Positions 45,526-54,270 of a stretch of DNA of 64,000 nucleotides are shown here, in pieces. The DNA comes from CAVVEQ01 sp963804865 (GTDB lineage: Bacteria; Chloroflexota; Anaerolineae; Anaerolineales; Anaerolineaceae). The stretch is taken from assembly GCA_963804865.1 (NCBI GenBank), contig CAWDSH010000001.1:992001-1056000 (forward strand), given 5' to 3'. Made by a program: the position numbers and the translations under genes. Each line of letters opens with the position of its first letter. The first letter of the stretch is position 1. The notes beneath the pieces were generated by a model that saw nothing but the letters and a program-made list of their open reading frames with translations, ran no database searches and had not been told where the DNA came from.

Positions 45526-45729
45526 ATGTCAAGAAGAAAAATTCGTTCAAACAGGCAATCAGCCGATCAATCCAAGAAATTGCTCGGATTTTGGAAGATA
45601 CAATCCAAAGAAGATGAAGAAGTGTTCATCGAGGAATTCATCAATTTGATCGGTGTGGAAACTTCAAAAAAGAAGATGAACTTAAAAGATCGGGTGAAAA
45701 ACGAAATCCTGCCAGGTAAAAAGGTCTAA
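45526..45729 (+). CDS. Small basic protein of unknown function
   Basis: 67 residues from ATG 45526 (site GGGGAG 8 nt before it). The sequence is very basic at both ends (MSRRKIRSNRQSADQSKK and KDRVKNEILPGKKV) with a short acidic middle (KEDEEVFIEEFINLIG). No signal or membrane segment. It lies 33 nt after the MetF fusion and 2 nt before coaX, so it is probably co-transcribed with both. No homology could be assigned. Confidence 0.6.
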   Translation: MSRRKIRSNRQSADQSKKLLGFWKIQSKEDEEVFIEEFINLIGVETSKKKMNLKDRVKNEILPGKKV

Positions 45730-45731
45730 GC

Positions 45732-46499
45732 ATGCTTCTGACAATTGATATCGGAAATACAAATATCACCCTGGGCCTTTACGAAGGCGAGCAGCTGGGT
45801 GCCCATTGGCGCCTCGCAACCGACCACGAGCGAATGCCCGATGAATATGGGCTACAAATTCTGGGACTTCTACAGAACGGTGGCTGCGCTCCGGAACAGC
45901 TTAAAGGCATCTGCATGGCCTCAGTGGTACCCCCATTAACAAGTCGTATCATCCAGGCGTGCCAGCAATATCTCGAATTGGAACCCATCAATATTGATCA
46001 CACGGCAAAAACAGGTCTAAACGTCCATTATGAAGATCCTGCTGCTGTCGGCGCAGACCGTATCGTGGATGCGGTGGCTGTTTTGAAACTCTATGGCGCA
46101 CCAGCCTGTATTGTCGATTTTGGAACCGCTACGACATTTGATGCATTAGATAAGGATGGACAATATCTCGGTGGTGCCATCACACCCGGGATCGGGATTG
46201 CCGCGGATGCGCTCGTGCAGCGCACAGCAAAACTCCCGCGTGTGGATTTGCAGCGTCCACCTTCCGCGATCGGAAAAAACACCATCCACGCCATGCAATC
46301 CGGTCTGCTTTTTGGATATGCATCATTGGTAGAAGGCATGGTCGAACGTTTTCGGAAAGAGCTTGGGAATAATATGAAGGTGATAGGAACCGGCGGTCTG
46401 GTGGAGATCGTAGCACGTGAAACCCAGGCTATCGATATCATCGCGCCGTGGCTTACCCTTGATGGTCTAAGAATTCTCTGGGAAATGAATAAAAAATGA
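45732..46499 (+). CDS. coaX: Type III pantothenate kinase CoaX
   Basis: 255 residues. ASKHA phosphate loops are visible: LLTIDIGNTNITLGLYEG at the start, GADRIVDAVAVLKLYGAP and VDFGTATTFDALDKDG, then GGAITPGIGIAADAL. It phosphorylates pantothenate, the first step of coenzyme A synthesis, and type III enzymes escape CoA feedback. It overlaps coaBC by 4 nt, giving a compact CoA operon. Confidence 0.95.
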   Translation: MLLTIDIGNTNITLGLYEGEQLGAHWRLATDHERMPDEYGLQILGLLQNGGCAPEQLKGICMASVVPPLTSRIIQACQQYLELEPINIDHTAKTGLNVHYEDPAAVGADRIVDAVAVLKLYGAPACIVDFGTATTFDALDKDGQYLGGAITPGIGIAADALVQRTAKLPRVDLQRPPSAIGKNTIHAMQSGLLFGYASLVEGMVERFRKELGNNMKVIGTGGLVEIVARETQAIDIIAPWLTLDGLRILWEMNKK

Positions 46500-47713
46500 G
46501 CCATCTATTTGAAAATAAGCACATTCTCATCGGAGTGACCGGATCGATAGCTGCATATAAGGCCATCGATCTGGCATCCAAACTAAAACAGTTGGGGGCA
46601 GTTCTTGACGTGGTTCTAACCGAGAGTGCCTTGAAATTTGTATCTGCCCTTTCCTTTCAATCCGTGACCGGCAGGAAGGCATTTACCGATGCTGATCTTT
46701 GGGGTGGCGAAGGGCACGTTGTGCATGTCTCATTGGGACATGCTGCTGAGCTGGTTGTGATCGCGCCTGCCAGCGCCAACACCATTGCCAAACTGGCGAA
46801 TGGATTGGCAGATAATCTACTGACGGATGCTGTCCTGGTTTCGGAATGCCCCCTGGTTATTGCACCGGCAATGGAATCGCATATGTATGCCCATGTGGCG
46901 ACACAAGCAAATATATCCAATCTCAAAGAACGTGGGGTTATTTTCCTTGGTCCCACCGAAGGACATCTCGCGTCAGGTGCACTTGGCAAAGGGCGTTTCA
47001 TGGAACCAACTGACATTCTTGCAGAGATTCGCATGATCCTTGCCAGAAAGGGTGCGTTGGCTGGAAAAAAGATAACCATCACGGCTGGCGGTACCCAGGA
47101 AGCGATCGACCCAGTGCGGTTGATAACCAATCGTTCCTCCGGGAAACAGGGTTTTGCCGCTGCACAAGCAGCACTGGATGCCGGCGCAGAAGTCACGCTC
47201 ATCACTGCACCAACATCCCTGCCATTGCCCTTTGGAGTTAAATGCATTCCTGTTCATTCCGCAGCTGAAATGCAGAAAGCAGTTCTTGAGAATATACAGG
47301 ATGCGGATGCGTTGATCATGGCGGCGGCAGTGGCAGATTTTCGCCCGAAAACAGTATCAGATCAAAAGATCAAGAAATCGGAAGGATTACCCCAGATCAT
47401 CCTGGAATCAACCACGGATATCCTGAAGGAGGTAGCCAAGGTCAAAAAACGCAGCGGTTTTCCACGACTGACAATTGGATTTGCAGCTGAGAGTCAGGAT
47501 CTGGTTGAAAACGCGCGCCAAAAACTGGCTGCCAAGGATCTGGATCTGATCGTCGCCAATGATATCTCCCGATCGGACGCAGGATTTGAGGTGGATACCA
47601 ATGCCGTCACCCTGATCGATCGAAAGGGTCGGGCACAGAGTATGCCGGTCATGGCAAAGACCGAAGTAGCAGAGAAAGTGATCGCCTTCATCATCCATCA
47701 ACTCGGTAAATAG
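46496..47713 (+). CDS. coaBC: Bifunctional phosphopantothenoylcysteine decarboxylase/synthetase CoaBC
   Basis: 405 residues. The CoaC flavin half has ILIGVTGSIAAYKAIDLASK, ASANTIAKLANGLADNLLTD and PLVIAPAMESHMY. The CoaB half begins ITAGGTQEAIDPVRLITNRS, with SSGKQG and AAAVADFRPKTVSDQKIKKS. It joins cysteine to phosphopantothenate and decarboxylates the product. Length and order are normal. An ATGA overlap with coaX indicates coupled expression. Confidence 0.95.
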   Translation: MSHLFENKHILIGVTGSIAAYKAIDLASKLKQLGAVLDVVLTESALKFVSALSFQSVTGRKAFTDADLWGGEGHVVHVSLGHAAELVVIAPASANTIAKLANGLADNLLTDAVLVSECPLVIAPAMESHMYAHVATQANISNLKERGVIFLGPTEGHLASGALGKGRFMEPTDILAEIRMILARKGALAGKKITITAGGTQEAIDPVRLITNRSSGKQGFAAAQAALDAGAEVTLITAPTSLPLPFGVKCIPVHSAAEMQKAVLENIQDADALIMAAAVADFRPKTVSDQKIKKSEGLPQIILESTTDILKEVAKVKKRSGFPRLTIGFAAESQDLVENARQKLAAKDLDLIVANDISRSDAGFEVDTNAVTLIDRKGRAQSMPVMAKTEVAEKVIAFIIHQLGK

Positions 47714-47721
47714 GGGGCTTT

Positions 47722-48465
47722 ATGTCATCACGTTCCAAACGGATCCTGGTCATGTCGGATATTCACGGTAATCTGATCGCCCTGGATAAGGTTTTAAAGG
47801 ATGCCGGTGAAGTGGATGCGATATGGTGTCTTGGTGACTTGATTGGATATGGGCCAAAACCTAATGAATGCATCGAAAGAGTTCGCGGGCTCAAGAATTT
47901 CATTTGCATCCTGGGCAATCATGATGCAGCAGTCCTTGGTCGGATCGATTTGCAAGCGTTCAACCAGGATGCACGGGTCTCTCTTAAATGGGCAAAATCG
48001 ATCCTGACGCCTGATAACCTGGTATTCCTGCAGAACCTGCCCGAGAAAGTCATAATAGAAAAAGCCACTCTTGCGCATGGCAGTCCAAGAAACCCCGTCT
48101 GGGAATATATCCTGGATATCCATACCGCTCTCGATAATTTTAGTGCATTCGATACGCCTGTTTGCATGGTTGGGCACACCCACATGCCTATTGCGTATTA
48201 CCAGATCATGGAAACCCGTGATATCGGTTGGGAGATACCTAAAATTTCAAAGGTTTTTCGGTTCACACGAAAGACCATCATCAATCCTGGATCAGTTGGC
48301 CAGCCCCGCGACCGCGATCCCCGCGCCGCATACGGGATCTATTTTCCCCGCCGCCTGGCTTGGGAATCCCACCGGGTCGAATACGATATTGATGCTGTCC
48401 AGGAGCAGATCCGATCCAATGACCTACCATTCCGGCATGCAGCCCGGCTGGGTGAAGGCTGGTAA
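47722..48465 (+). CDS. YfcE/DUF2436-like calcineurin-type metallophosphoesterase
   Basis: 247 residues. All core metal motifs are present: MSDIHGNLIALDKVL, CLGDLIGYGPKPNECIERV, ILGNHDAAVLG, LAHGSPRNP and VGHTHMPIAYYQ. It is soluble and probably hydrolyses a phosphodiester such as a cyclic nucleotide, though substrates in this group vary widely. It follows coaBC by 8 nt and may be the last gene of that transcript. Confidence 0.88.
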   Translation: MSSRSKRILVMSDIHGNLIALDKVLKDAGEVDAIWCLGDLIGYGPKPNECIERVRGLKNFICILGNHDAAVLGRIDLQAFNQDARVSLKWAKSILTPDNLVFLQNLPEKVIIEKATLAHGSPRNPVWEYILDIHTALDNFSAFDTPVCMVGHTHMPIAYYQIMETRDIGWEIPKISKVFRFTRKTIINPGSVGQPRDRDPRAAYGIYFPRRLAWESHRVEYDIDAVQEQIRSNDLPFRHAARLGEGW

Positions 48466-48537
48466 ATTGGAACCATTTTCTTATCAGAGACGTCAAAGAA
48501 ACAGAATGGAAATCCAAATACGTGCAAGGAGGAAAAA

Positions 48538-49539
48538 ATGAAGAAGAAGCTTTTTGTTTTCATCGTAATCGCGAGCTTGATCCTTACTGCTTGTGGTGTG
48601 GCAAAATCAAGCGAGTCAGTTGTTGGTGGTATCGCGCCTCAAGCAGACTATTCCATGGAGGAACGTTCAGCGCTCGACCAGGCATCCAGTAATATGGCTC
48701 CAGCGCCAGCGATGGAAGCACCCGCAGAAGGTGCACCCTCATCTCTGGCAGCCCCCGGCCAGGCAGCCATGGAAAGACTGGTGGTGAAGAATGCCAACTT
48801 GACCCTGATCGTCCCTGATTCTAAACAATCCATGCAGGAAGTGACCCAGATGGCGGAAGCCATGGGTGGATTTGTGGTCAATTCTTACCTTTACAAATCT
48901 ACTGATGAAAGCGGTAATGAATATACTGACGCCAACATCACCATCCGTGTTCCGGTGGATAAATTAACCGAAGCTCTGGATAGAATGCACGGCCTGGTTT
49001 CCAACCCCAAGACCGATATCCTTTCCGAGAATATTACCGGTGAAGATGTGACTTCCACCGTTGTGGATCTCGAATCCCGCCTGCGCAACTATGAAAATGT
49101 CGTGGAGAAATTGACAGAATTGATGGAAGAAGCCAAGAAAACCGATGAAGCTCTCAACGTTTTCAACCAGATGATCTATTACCAGGAACAGATCGAGATC
49201 CTCCAGGGTCAGATCAAGTATTACCGCGAGTCAGCAGCCATGTCTGCAATCTCGGCATCATTGACCGAAAAACCGGCAGTGGTTCCAGTAACTATCGGCG
49301 GCTGGCAGCCCCAGGGAATCGCCCGCGATGCCATCCAGGCTCTGGTTGAATTCCTGCAATGGCTTGCCAACCTGCTGATCTGGCTCGGTCTCTTCTGCCT
49401 GCCAATCTCGCTCCTGATCTACATTCCTATTTACTTCACATGGAAATCCATGAAACGTAAAGGGTGGGTTTGGAAAGGTTGGCGCCCGGTGAAACCAACT
49501 GCAATAAATGAAGCTGCAAAACTGATCACCAAGAAATAA
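48538..49539 (+). CDS. DUF4349 membrane-anchored lipoprotein
   Basis: 333 residues. The lipoprotein signal is KKLFVFIVIASLILTACGVA. A Pro/Ala-rich linker leads to the DUF4349 domain (ERLVVKNANLTLIVPDSKQS, MAEAMGGFVVNSYLYKS and the predicted coiled coil of LESRLRNYENVVEKLTELME). A C-terminal helix (LIWLGLFCLPISLLIYIPIY) and a basic tail follow. Thus both ends are membrane-attached. A GGAGG-like site precedes the ATG. The function of DUF4349 proteins is unknown. A strong terminator follows. Confidence 0.85.
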   Translation: MKKKLFVFIVIASLILTACGVAKSSESVVGGIAPQADYSMEERSALDQASSNMAPAPAMEAPAEGAPSSLAAPGQAAMERLVVKNANLTLIVPDSKQSMQEVTQMAEAMGGFVVNSYLYKSTDESGNEYTDANITIRVPVDKLTEALDRMHGLVSNPKTDILSENITGEDVTSTVVDLESRLRNYENVVEKLTELMEEAKKTDEALNVFNQMIYYQEQIEILQGQIKYYRESAAMSAISASLTEKPAVVPVTIGGWQPQGIARDAIQALVEFLQWLANLLIWLGLFCLPISLLIYIPIYFTWKSMKRKGWVWKGWRPVKPTAINEAAKLITKK

Positions 49540-49556
49540 ACAATTACTCAAATCAT

Positions 49557-49594
49557 GATCCCCTGTGCACGCCGGCGTGCACAGGGGATTTTTG
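49557..49594 (+). terminator. Strong intrinsic terminator after the DUF4349 gene
   Basis: A 28-bp perfect palindrome CCCCTGTGCACGCC/GGCGTGCACAGGGG (49560-49587), extended by flanking A-T pairs and followed by TTTTTGATTTT. It ends the plus-strand transcript before dinG. Confidence 0.85.
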
Positions 49595-49630
49595 ATTTTA
49601 AGAAAGTGAAAAGCTGTCAAATTTCCGCTC

Positions 49631-49639
49631 TGGTATAAT
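49631..49639 (+). promoter_or_regulatory. Extended -10 promoter of dinG, possibly leaderless
   Basis: TGGTATAAT (perfect -10 with TGn extension) ends 8 nt before the ATG at 49648. The start point would fall on or next to the start codon, and no Shine-Dalgarno sequence is present. Confidence 0.55.
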
Positions 49640-49647
49640 GATTTTCA

Positions 49648-52452
49648 ATGTCCTGCATCGTTGCCATCGATATCGAAACCACCGGTCTTGATCCTGCCCG
49701 CGACGCCATCACTGAGATCGGCGCCGTTCGTTTTAATGGCAAGCGCGTGGAAGAGGAATGGTCCTCCCTGGTCAATCCAGGCAGACCTATCCCGCCGGAG
49801 ATCACCCAGCTGACAGGGATTACAAACGAAATGGTGCGGACAGCTCCTCCAATCAGCCAGGTAATTCCTGAGTTAAAGAAATTCGTCGGCAGTGATCCGG
49901 TAATTGGTCATAACGTACGTTTTGATCTGAGTTTCCTCCAACGCCAGGGAGCGCTTTTACTGAACGAAGTCATTGATACCTATGAATTGGCTGCCGTGCT
50001 TCTTCCCTCCAACAGCCGATACAATCTCGGCACTCTTGGCAAAACCCTGTTGATCACCATCCCAAATTCACATCGCGCATTGGACGATGCCCGTCTTACC
50101 CATGCGGTTTATTTCAAACTATATGAACGCGCACTGGCATTACCGATCAATTTACTTGCGGAAATCGTGCGCCTGGGGGAACCCATTGACTGGGACGGTG
50201 GCTGGATCTTCTCCCAGATCCTGCGCGCCCGTTCGCGGGAACCCATCGGAGCAAAACAGGTCATCAAGCAGGATTACGCGACGCTATTTGGAAGTGCAGA
50301 GCTTCTCAGCCAACCGCTAACGCCTGTTAAAGACCCTATCCCTCTTGAAGAAGATGAAGTGGCAGCGCTGCTTGAACACGGCGGTCCTTTTGCACGATAT
50401 TTCAAGGAATTTGAGCAGCGCCCTCAGCAGGTTGAAATGCTGCGCCGTATCACAAGAGCTCTTTCCCAAAGCCAACACCTGATGGTCGAAGCCGGCACGG
50501 GAACAGGGAAATCCTTTGCGTATCTAGTACCAGCAGCGCTCTGGGCAACGAAAAACAATGCCCGCGTGGTTGTATCCACGAACACCATCAACCTTCAAGA
50601 TCAGCTGATTCAAAAAGATATCCCCGATTTACGGGAAGCACTTCATTTGGATTTGCACGCTGTCGTCCTAAAAGGTCGCTCAAATTACCTTTGCCCGCGG
50701 CGGTTGGAATCCATGCGCCAGCGAGGTCCCGATTCAGCGGATGCCATGCGCGTAATTGCCAAAATACTGGTCTGGTTACATGAAGGTGGAAGTGGGGACC
50801 GCAATGATATCAGTCTCAACGGTCCCGTCGAACGAGATATCTGGGGTACACGTTTATCTGCGGAAGATGAAGGCTGCACCGGTGAAACCTGCCTGGGACG
50901 CATGGGGGGTGCCTGCCCGTTTTTCCGCGCCCGCCAGTCCGCACAGTCTGCCCACCTGATCGTGGTCAATCACGCGTTGTTGCTGGCGGATGTGGTCACT
51001 GGCAGCCGGGTGCTGCCGGATTTTAACTACCTTATCGTGGATGAAGCTCATCACCTCGAATCGGCATCCACCAGCGCACTAAGTTTCCGGGTCACTGAGG
51101 CGGAATTAGGACGCTTGCTGCGTGAGTTGGGTGGGACGAACAATGGCACCCTGGGTGATCTGCTAAAGCAGCTATCCGAACTGCTTCGTCCTTCTGAACT
51201 GGCAGCTGCCCATAACGCCATCCAAAAAGCGACTGATGAAATATTCAGACTGGATCATGAGATCTCCCAATTCTTTAAGTCGCTTGAAGATTTCCTGACT
51301 TATGAACGGGAAGGCCAGGATGTGGGTCCGTATGGGCAACAGACTCGCATCATTTCCGCCACCCGAACTCAATCCGCCTGGTCACAGGTGGAGATTGCCT
51401 GGGATGATGCCGAGAATACACTCAGCGCGTTGATTTCAATCCTGACAACATTACACAAGAGTGTAGCTGATGATCTCGAAACACCCAGGGAAGAGATCGA
51501 AGATATCATCAGCAATCTTGGCAATCTGATTCGCCGCTTGAATGAAGTCGAATTCAACCTCAGCAGCCTGGTATCAAAACCGGATCCGGGGTTCGTCTAC
51601 TGGGCGGAAATCCTGCCCAGCAATCATTACCGCAAGCTTGCCCTGAATGTCGCACCGCTGCATGTCGGCGAGTTGATGGAAAAATATCTATGGCATGAAA
51701 AGAACTGTGTGATCCTCACTTCTGCCACGCTCACCACCTGGGGACAATTTGATTACCTGCGCAATCGTCTTAATGCTGATGAAGCCGATGGATTGATACT
51801 GGGCTCCCCATTTGATTATGAAAACTCGGCATTGTTGTATCTGGTCAACGACATTCCCGAACCCAATGACATGAGTGGATACCAAAAATCAGTGGACCAA
51901 ATCCTCATACGGCTGTCGAAAGCTGTTGGTGGTAAAACACTCGCCCTGTTTACATCCTATACACAACTCAAGCGCACATCCCGCTCAATCACACCAATAT
52001 TGGCTCAGGAAGATATTTCGGTCTATGAACAGGGAGAAGGCGCTTCCGCCAGTGCACTGCTGGATACCTTCAAGGAAACAGAACGCGCGGTATTGCTGGG
52101 GACCCGATCATTCTGGGAAGGCGTGGATGTCCCTGGAGAAGCGCTCAGTGTGGTCGTCATAGTCAAGCTGCCCTTCGATGTACCCAGTGACCCCATAATC
52201 GCTGCCCGAGCGGAGACATTTGAAGACCCGTTCAATGAATATAATGTCCCGGAAGCGATCCTACGTTTTCGGCAAGGATTTGGCCGCTTGATACGGACCC
52301 AAACTGATCGTGGTGCGGTGGTAGTGCTGGATAAGCGTTTATTGACGAAAGGTTACAGCCGGATGTTCATCGAATCACTGCCACAATGTAATCTGGTCCG
52401 GGATTCGATGGTAAACCTACCCATCACCGTAAAGAAGTGGCTAAACCTGTAA
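49648..52452 (+). CDS. dinG: DinG-family helicase with N-terminal DEDD exonuclease domain
   Basis: 934 residues. The N-terminal exonuclease has IVAIDIETTGLDPARDAITE, IGHNVRFDLSFLQRQ and SHRALDDARLTHAVYF (DEDDh ligands). The XPD-type helicase has the Walker A VEAGTGTGKSFAYLVP and a four-cysteine iron-sulfur site between YLCPRRLESM and GCTGETCLGRMGGACPFF. It also has the DEAH box LIVDEAHHLESA and motif VI FRQGFGRLIRTQTDRG. This is the Bacillus-type DinG layout. It processes DNA or R-loop intermediates during repair. Confidence 0.93.
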   Translation: MSCIVAIDIETTGLDPARDAITEIGAVRFNGKRVEEEWSSLVNPGRPIPPEITQLTGITNEMVRTAPPISQVIPELKKFVGSDPVIGHNVRFDLSFLQRQGALLLNEVIDTYELAAVLLPSNSRYNLGTLGKTLLITIPNSHRALDDARLTHAVYFKLYERALALPINLLAEIVRLGEPIDWDGGWIFSQILRARSREPIGAKQVIKQDYATLFGSAELLSQPLTPVKDPIPLEEDEVAALLEHGGPFARYFKEFEQRPQQVEMLRRITRALSQSQHLMVEAGTGTGKSFAYLVPAALWATKNNARVVVSTNTINLQDQLIQKDIPDLREALHLDLHAVVLKGRSNYLCPRRLESMRQRGPDSADAMRVIAKILVWLHEGGSGDRNDISLNGPVERDIWGTRLSAEDEGCTGETCLGRMGGACPFFRARQSAQSAHLIVVNHALLLADVVTGSRVLPDFNYLIVDEAHHLESASTSALSFRVTEAELGRLLRELGGTNNGTLGDLLKQLSELLRPSELAAAHNAIQKATDEIFRLDHEISQFFKSLEDFLTYEREGQDVGPYGQQTRIISATRTQSAWSQVEIAWDDAENTLSALISILTTLHKSVADDLETPREEIEDIISNLGNLIRRLNEVEFNLSSLVSKPDPGFVYWAEILPSNHYRKLALNVAPLHVGELMEKYLWHEKNCVILTSATLTTWGQFDYLRNRLNADEADGLILGSPFDYENSALLYLVNDIPEPNDMSGYQKSVDQILIRLSKAVGGKTLALFTSYTQLKRTSRSITPILAQEDISVYEQGEGASASALLDTFKETERAVLLGTRSFWEGVDVPGEALSVVVIVKLPFDVPSDPIIAARAETFEDPFNEYNVPEAILRFRQGFGRLIRTQTDRGAVVVLDKRLLTKGYSRMFIESLPQCNLVRDSMVNLPITVKKWLNL

Positions 52453-52503
52453 AGTCAATTCACCTTAGAACTCAATTTTCCTTCAAGCGAAAAACTCTAA
52501 GCA

Positions 52504-53289
52504 TCACTGCAGGTTGTACCACAACATCCCCAGGTATTCCTTGAGCGCATTTGTGGTTTGAGATAGATTTCCCGCACTTGGCATGAGGTTGATAAGTATA
52601 TTTTCCAATTTGCCATGCCAGAGAGCTTCCCAGCTGGCATCCGTGATGCTGAAATCCGTCGGCGCTGCGATTACTTCCAGACCCTGGTCTTCAAACATCA
52701 TCATCGATCGCGGCATGTGCATGGCAGAAGTCACAAGGATGATGCGAATGATTCCACGCTCCCTGGCAATATTTGCACAATTAACCGCATTTTCACTTGT
52801 GTTTTGAGATTCACCTTCCAACCAGAGCATTTCCCTGGGAATGCCAATATCCGACATGATAGCTGCCATATCTTCTGCAGGCGAGCTCGCCGAATAATCC
52901 ATCCAGGGGATATCCCCCCCGCAAAGAAGGATGTTGGGGGCATGCCCCTGCCGGTGTAACCTGGCGGCATAAAGAATTCGATCCCCAGCTCCGTTCACTT
53001 CCACCATTTGCCGGGGATACTCAACTGATTCTGTTCCTCCCGCCAGGACAACGATGACTTCAGCTTTTTGGTTTTCCTGGATGGGTGCATATATCTTTTC
53101 AAGTGAATGAATAAGACTGTTTGAAATCCATCGATTTCCCCCAAGATACAGGATAGTCAACACAATCACTATCCATGCTGTGCGCCAATTCCGATTCTTG
53201 GTCGTCAATAGGGCAATAACAAGAATGATGACCGATAAGCCAAGAGGGTAAAAAAAGAGAGGTAAAAACTTGGAAAGGAAGATCGACAT
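52504..53289 (-). CDS. YdcF/ElyC-family DUF218 membrane protein
   Basis: 261 residues. Two N-terminal helices (LFFYPLGLSVIILVIALLT and WRTAWIVIVLTILYLGG) precede the DUF218 domain. Its landmarks are VIVVLAGGTESVEYPRQ, ILLCGGDIPWMDYS, WLEGESQNTSENAVNCANIA and ILVTSAMHMPRSMMMFEDQG. ElyC-type relatives act in envelope homeostasis or lipid-carrier use. It is convergent with dinG and divergent from the amidase gene. Confidence 0.87.
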   Translation of the reverse strand: MSIFLSKFLPLFFYPLGLSVIILVIALLTTKNRNWRTAWIVIVLTILYLGGNRWISNSLIHSLEKIYAPIQENQKAEVIVVLAGGTESVEYPRQMVEVNGAGDRILYAARLHRQGHAPNILLCGGDIPWMDYSASSPAEDMAAIMSDIGIPREMLWLEGESQNTSENAVNCANIARERGIIRIILVTSAMHMPRSMMMFEDQGLEVIAAPTDFSITDASWEALWHGKLENILINLMPSAGNLSQTTNALKEYLGMLWYNLQ

Positions 53290-53366
53290 CCACTTCTCCT
53301 TTGAAGAAATTATCCCTTGATTTTAACTGTTATTTTAGTAAAAAGAATAGCAGCTCTAAACCGGTT

Positions 53367-53375
53367 TGGTACAAT
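53367..53375 (+). promoter_or_regulatory. Extended -10 promoter of the amidase/L,D-transpeptidase run
   Basis: TGGTACAAT lies 32 nt before the ATG at 53407, followed by an AAGGTGA ribosome binding site. A -35 is not evident. Confidence 0.5.
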
Positions 53376-53406
53376 ACTTGCATTGAATTCTTCGATTAAG
53401 GTGAAT

Positions 53407-54270
53407 ATGGATCAAAATCCCGTCATTCCTCCATTCGAACCGCCGCCTGATCCCCAGGTGCCTTCCCCTGAACATCCGGAATCTCCACCTGAACGACAGA
53501 TGGCCAAATCTCAACGCAGCCTGTTATGGGGAAGTTTGCAGACCGTCGGAACGGTTGCGTTCGTCATGGCAACTTTATTCACCTTATGGAATCCGGCCAA
53601 TCTTTTCTCAAATCAGATGATGGAACAGGCATTCCGTGCCTGGCAATCCAGCGCGGTTGGTACTCCTGTGCCCGTGTATCCCACCATCACAGCAGAGCCA
53701 TTTCTCAGTGTCGGGATTGTGGCTGGGCATTACTCAGCTAATAAAGACAGCTATGATCCGGGGGCTGTTTGCGAAGATGGACTTACTGAAGAAAACGTTA
53801 ATTTCAAGATAGCTTATTACGTCTATCAAAAGTTGAGTGCCCTGGGTTACCAGGTGGACCTCCTGCAGGAATTTGATCCCCGGCTATCCGGATACCGGGG
53901 GCAGATGCTGATATCGATTCACAACGATTCTTGCGAATATATGGGCGAGGACGCCACGGGCTTCAAGGTTGCGTCCGCAGTACGCAACGCCTACCCGGAA
54001 GAAGCCGAGCGGCTCACTGGCTGCCTGATCGATAGATATGGCAAAGAAACGGGCATGGACTTCCACTTCAATACGATCACCGCAGACATGACCGACTATC
54101 ACACATTCAACGAGATAAACAGCAATACACCAGCAGCGATCATCGAGACCGGTTTCCTGAACCTTGATCGAACCTTCCTCCTCGATCAAACCGACCAGGT
54201 AGCCCAAGGTATCGTAAATGGTATTCTTTGTTACATGAATAATGAAAAAGTGAGTTCATCGGATCAATGA
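53407..54270 (+). CDS. N-acetylmuramoyl-L-alanine amidase (Amidase_3) with membrane anchor
   Basis: 287 residues from ATG 53407. A Pro-rich cytoplasmic start (about 45 residues) leads to one helix (LLWGSLQTVGTVAFVMATLF), so the catalytic domain is outside. Zinc-site segments are VGIVAGHYSANKDSYDPGA (His), LTEENVNFKIAYYVYQKL (Glu), MLISIHNDSC (His) and AAIIETGFLNLDRTFL (catalytic Glu). It cleaves the bond between muramic acid and L-Ala in peptidoglycan. It overlaps the next gene by 4 nt. Confidence 0.87.
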   Translation: MDQNPVIPPFEPPPDPQVPSPEHPESPPERQMAKSQRSLLWGSLQTVGTVAFVMATLFTLWNPANLFSNQMMEQAFRAWQSSAVGTPVPVYPTITAEPFLSVGIVAGHYSANKDSYDPGAVCEDGLTEENVNFKIAYYVYQKLSALGYQVDLLQEFDPRLSGYRGQMLISIHNDSCEYMGEDATGFKVASAVRNAYPEEAERLTGCLIDRYGKETGMDFHFNTITADMTDYHTFNEINSNTPAAIIETGFLNLDRTFLLDQTDQVAQGIVNGILCYMNNEKVSSSDQ

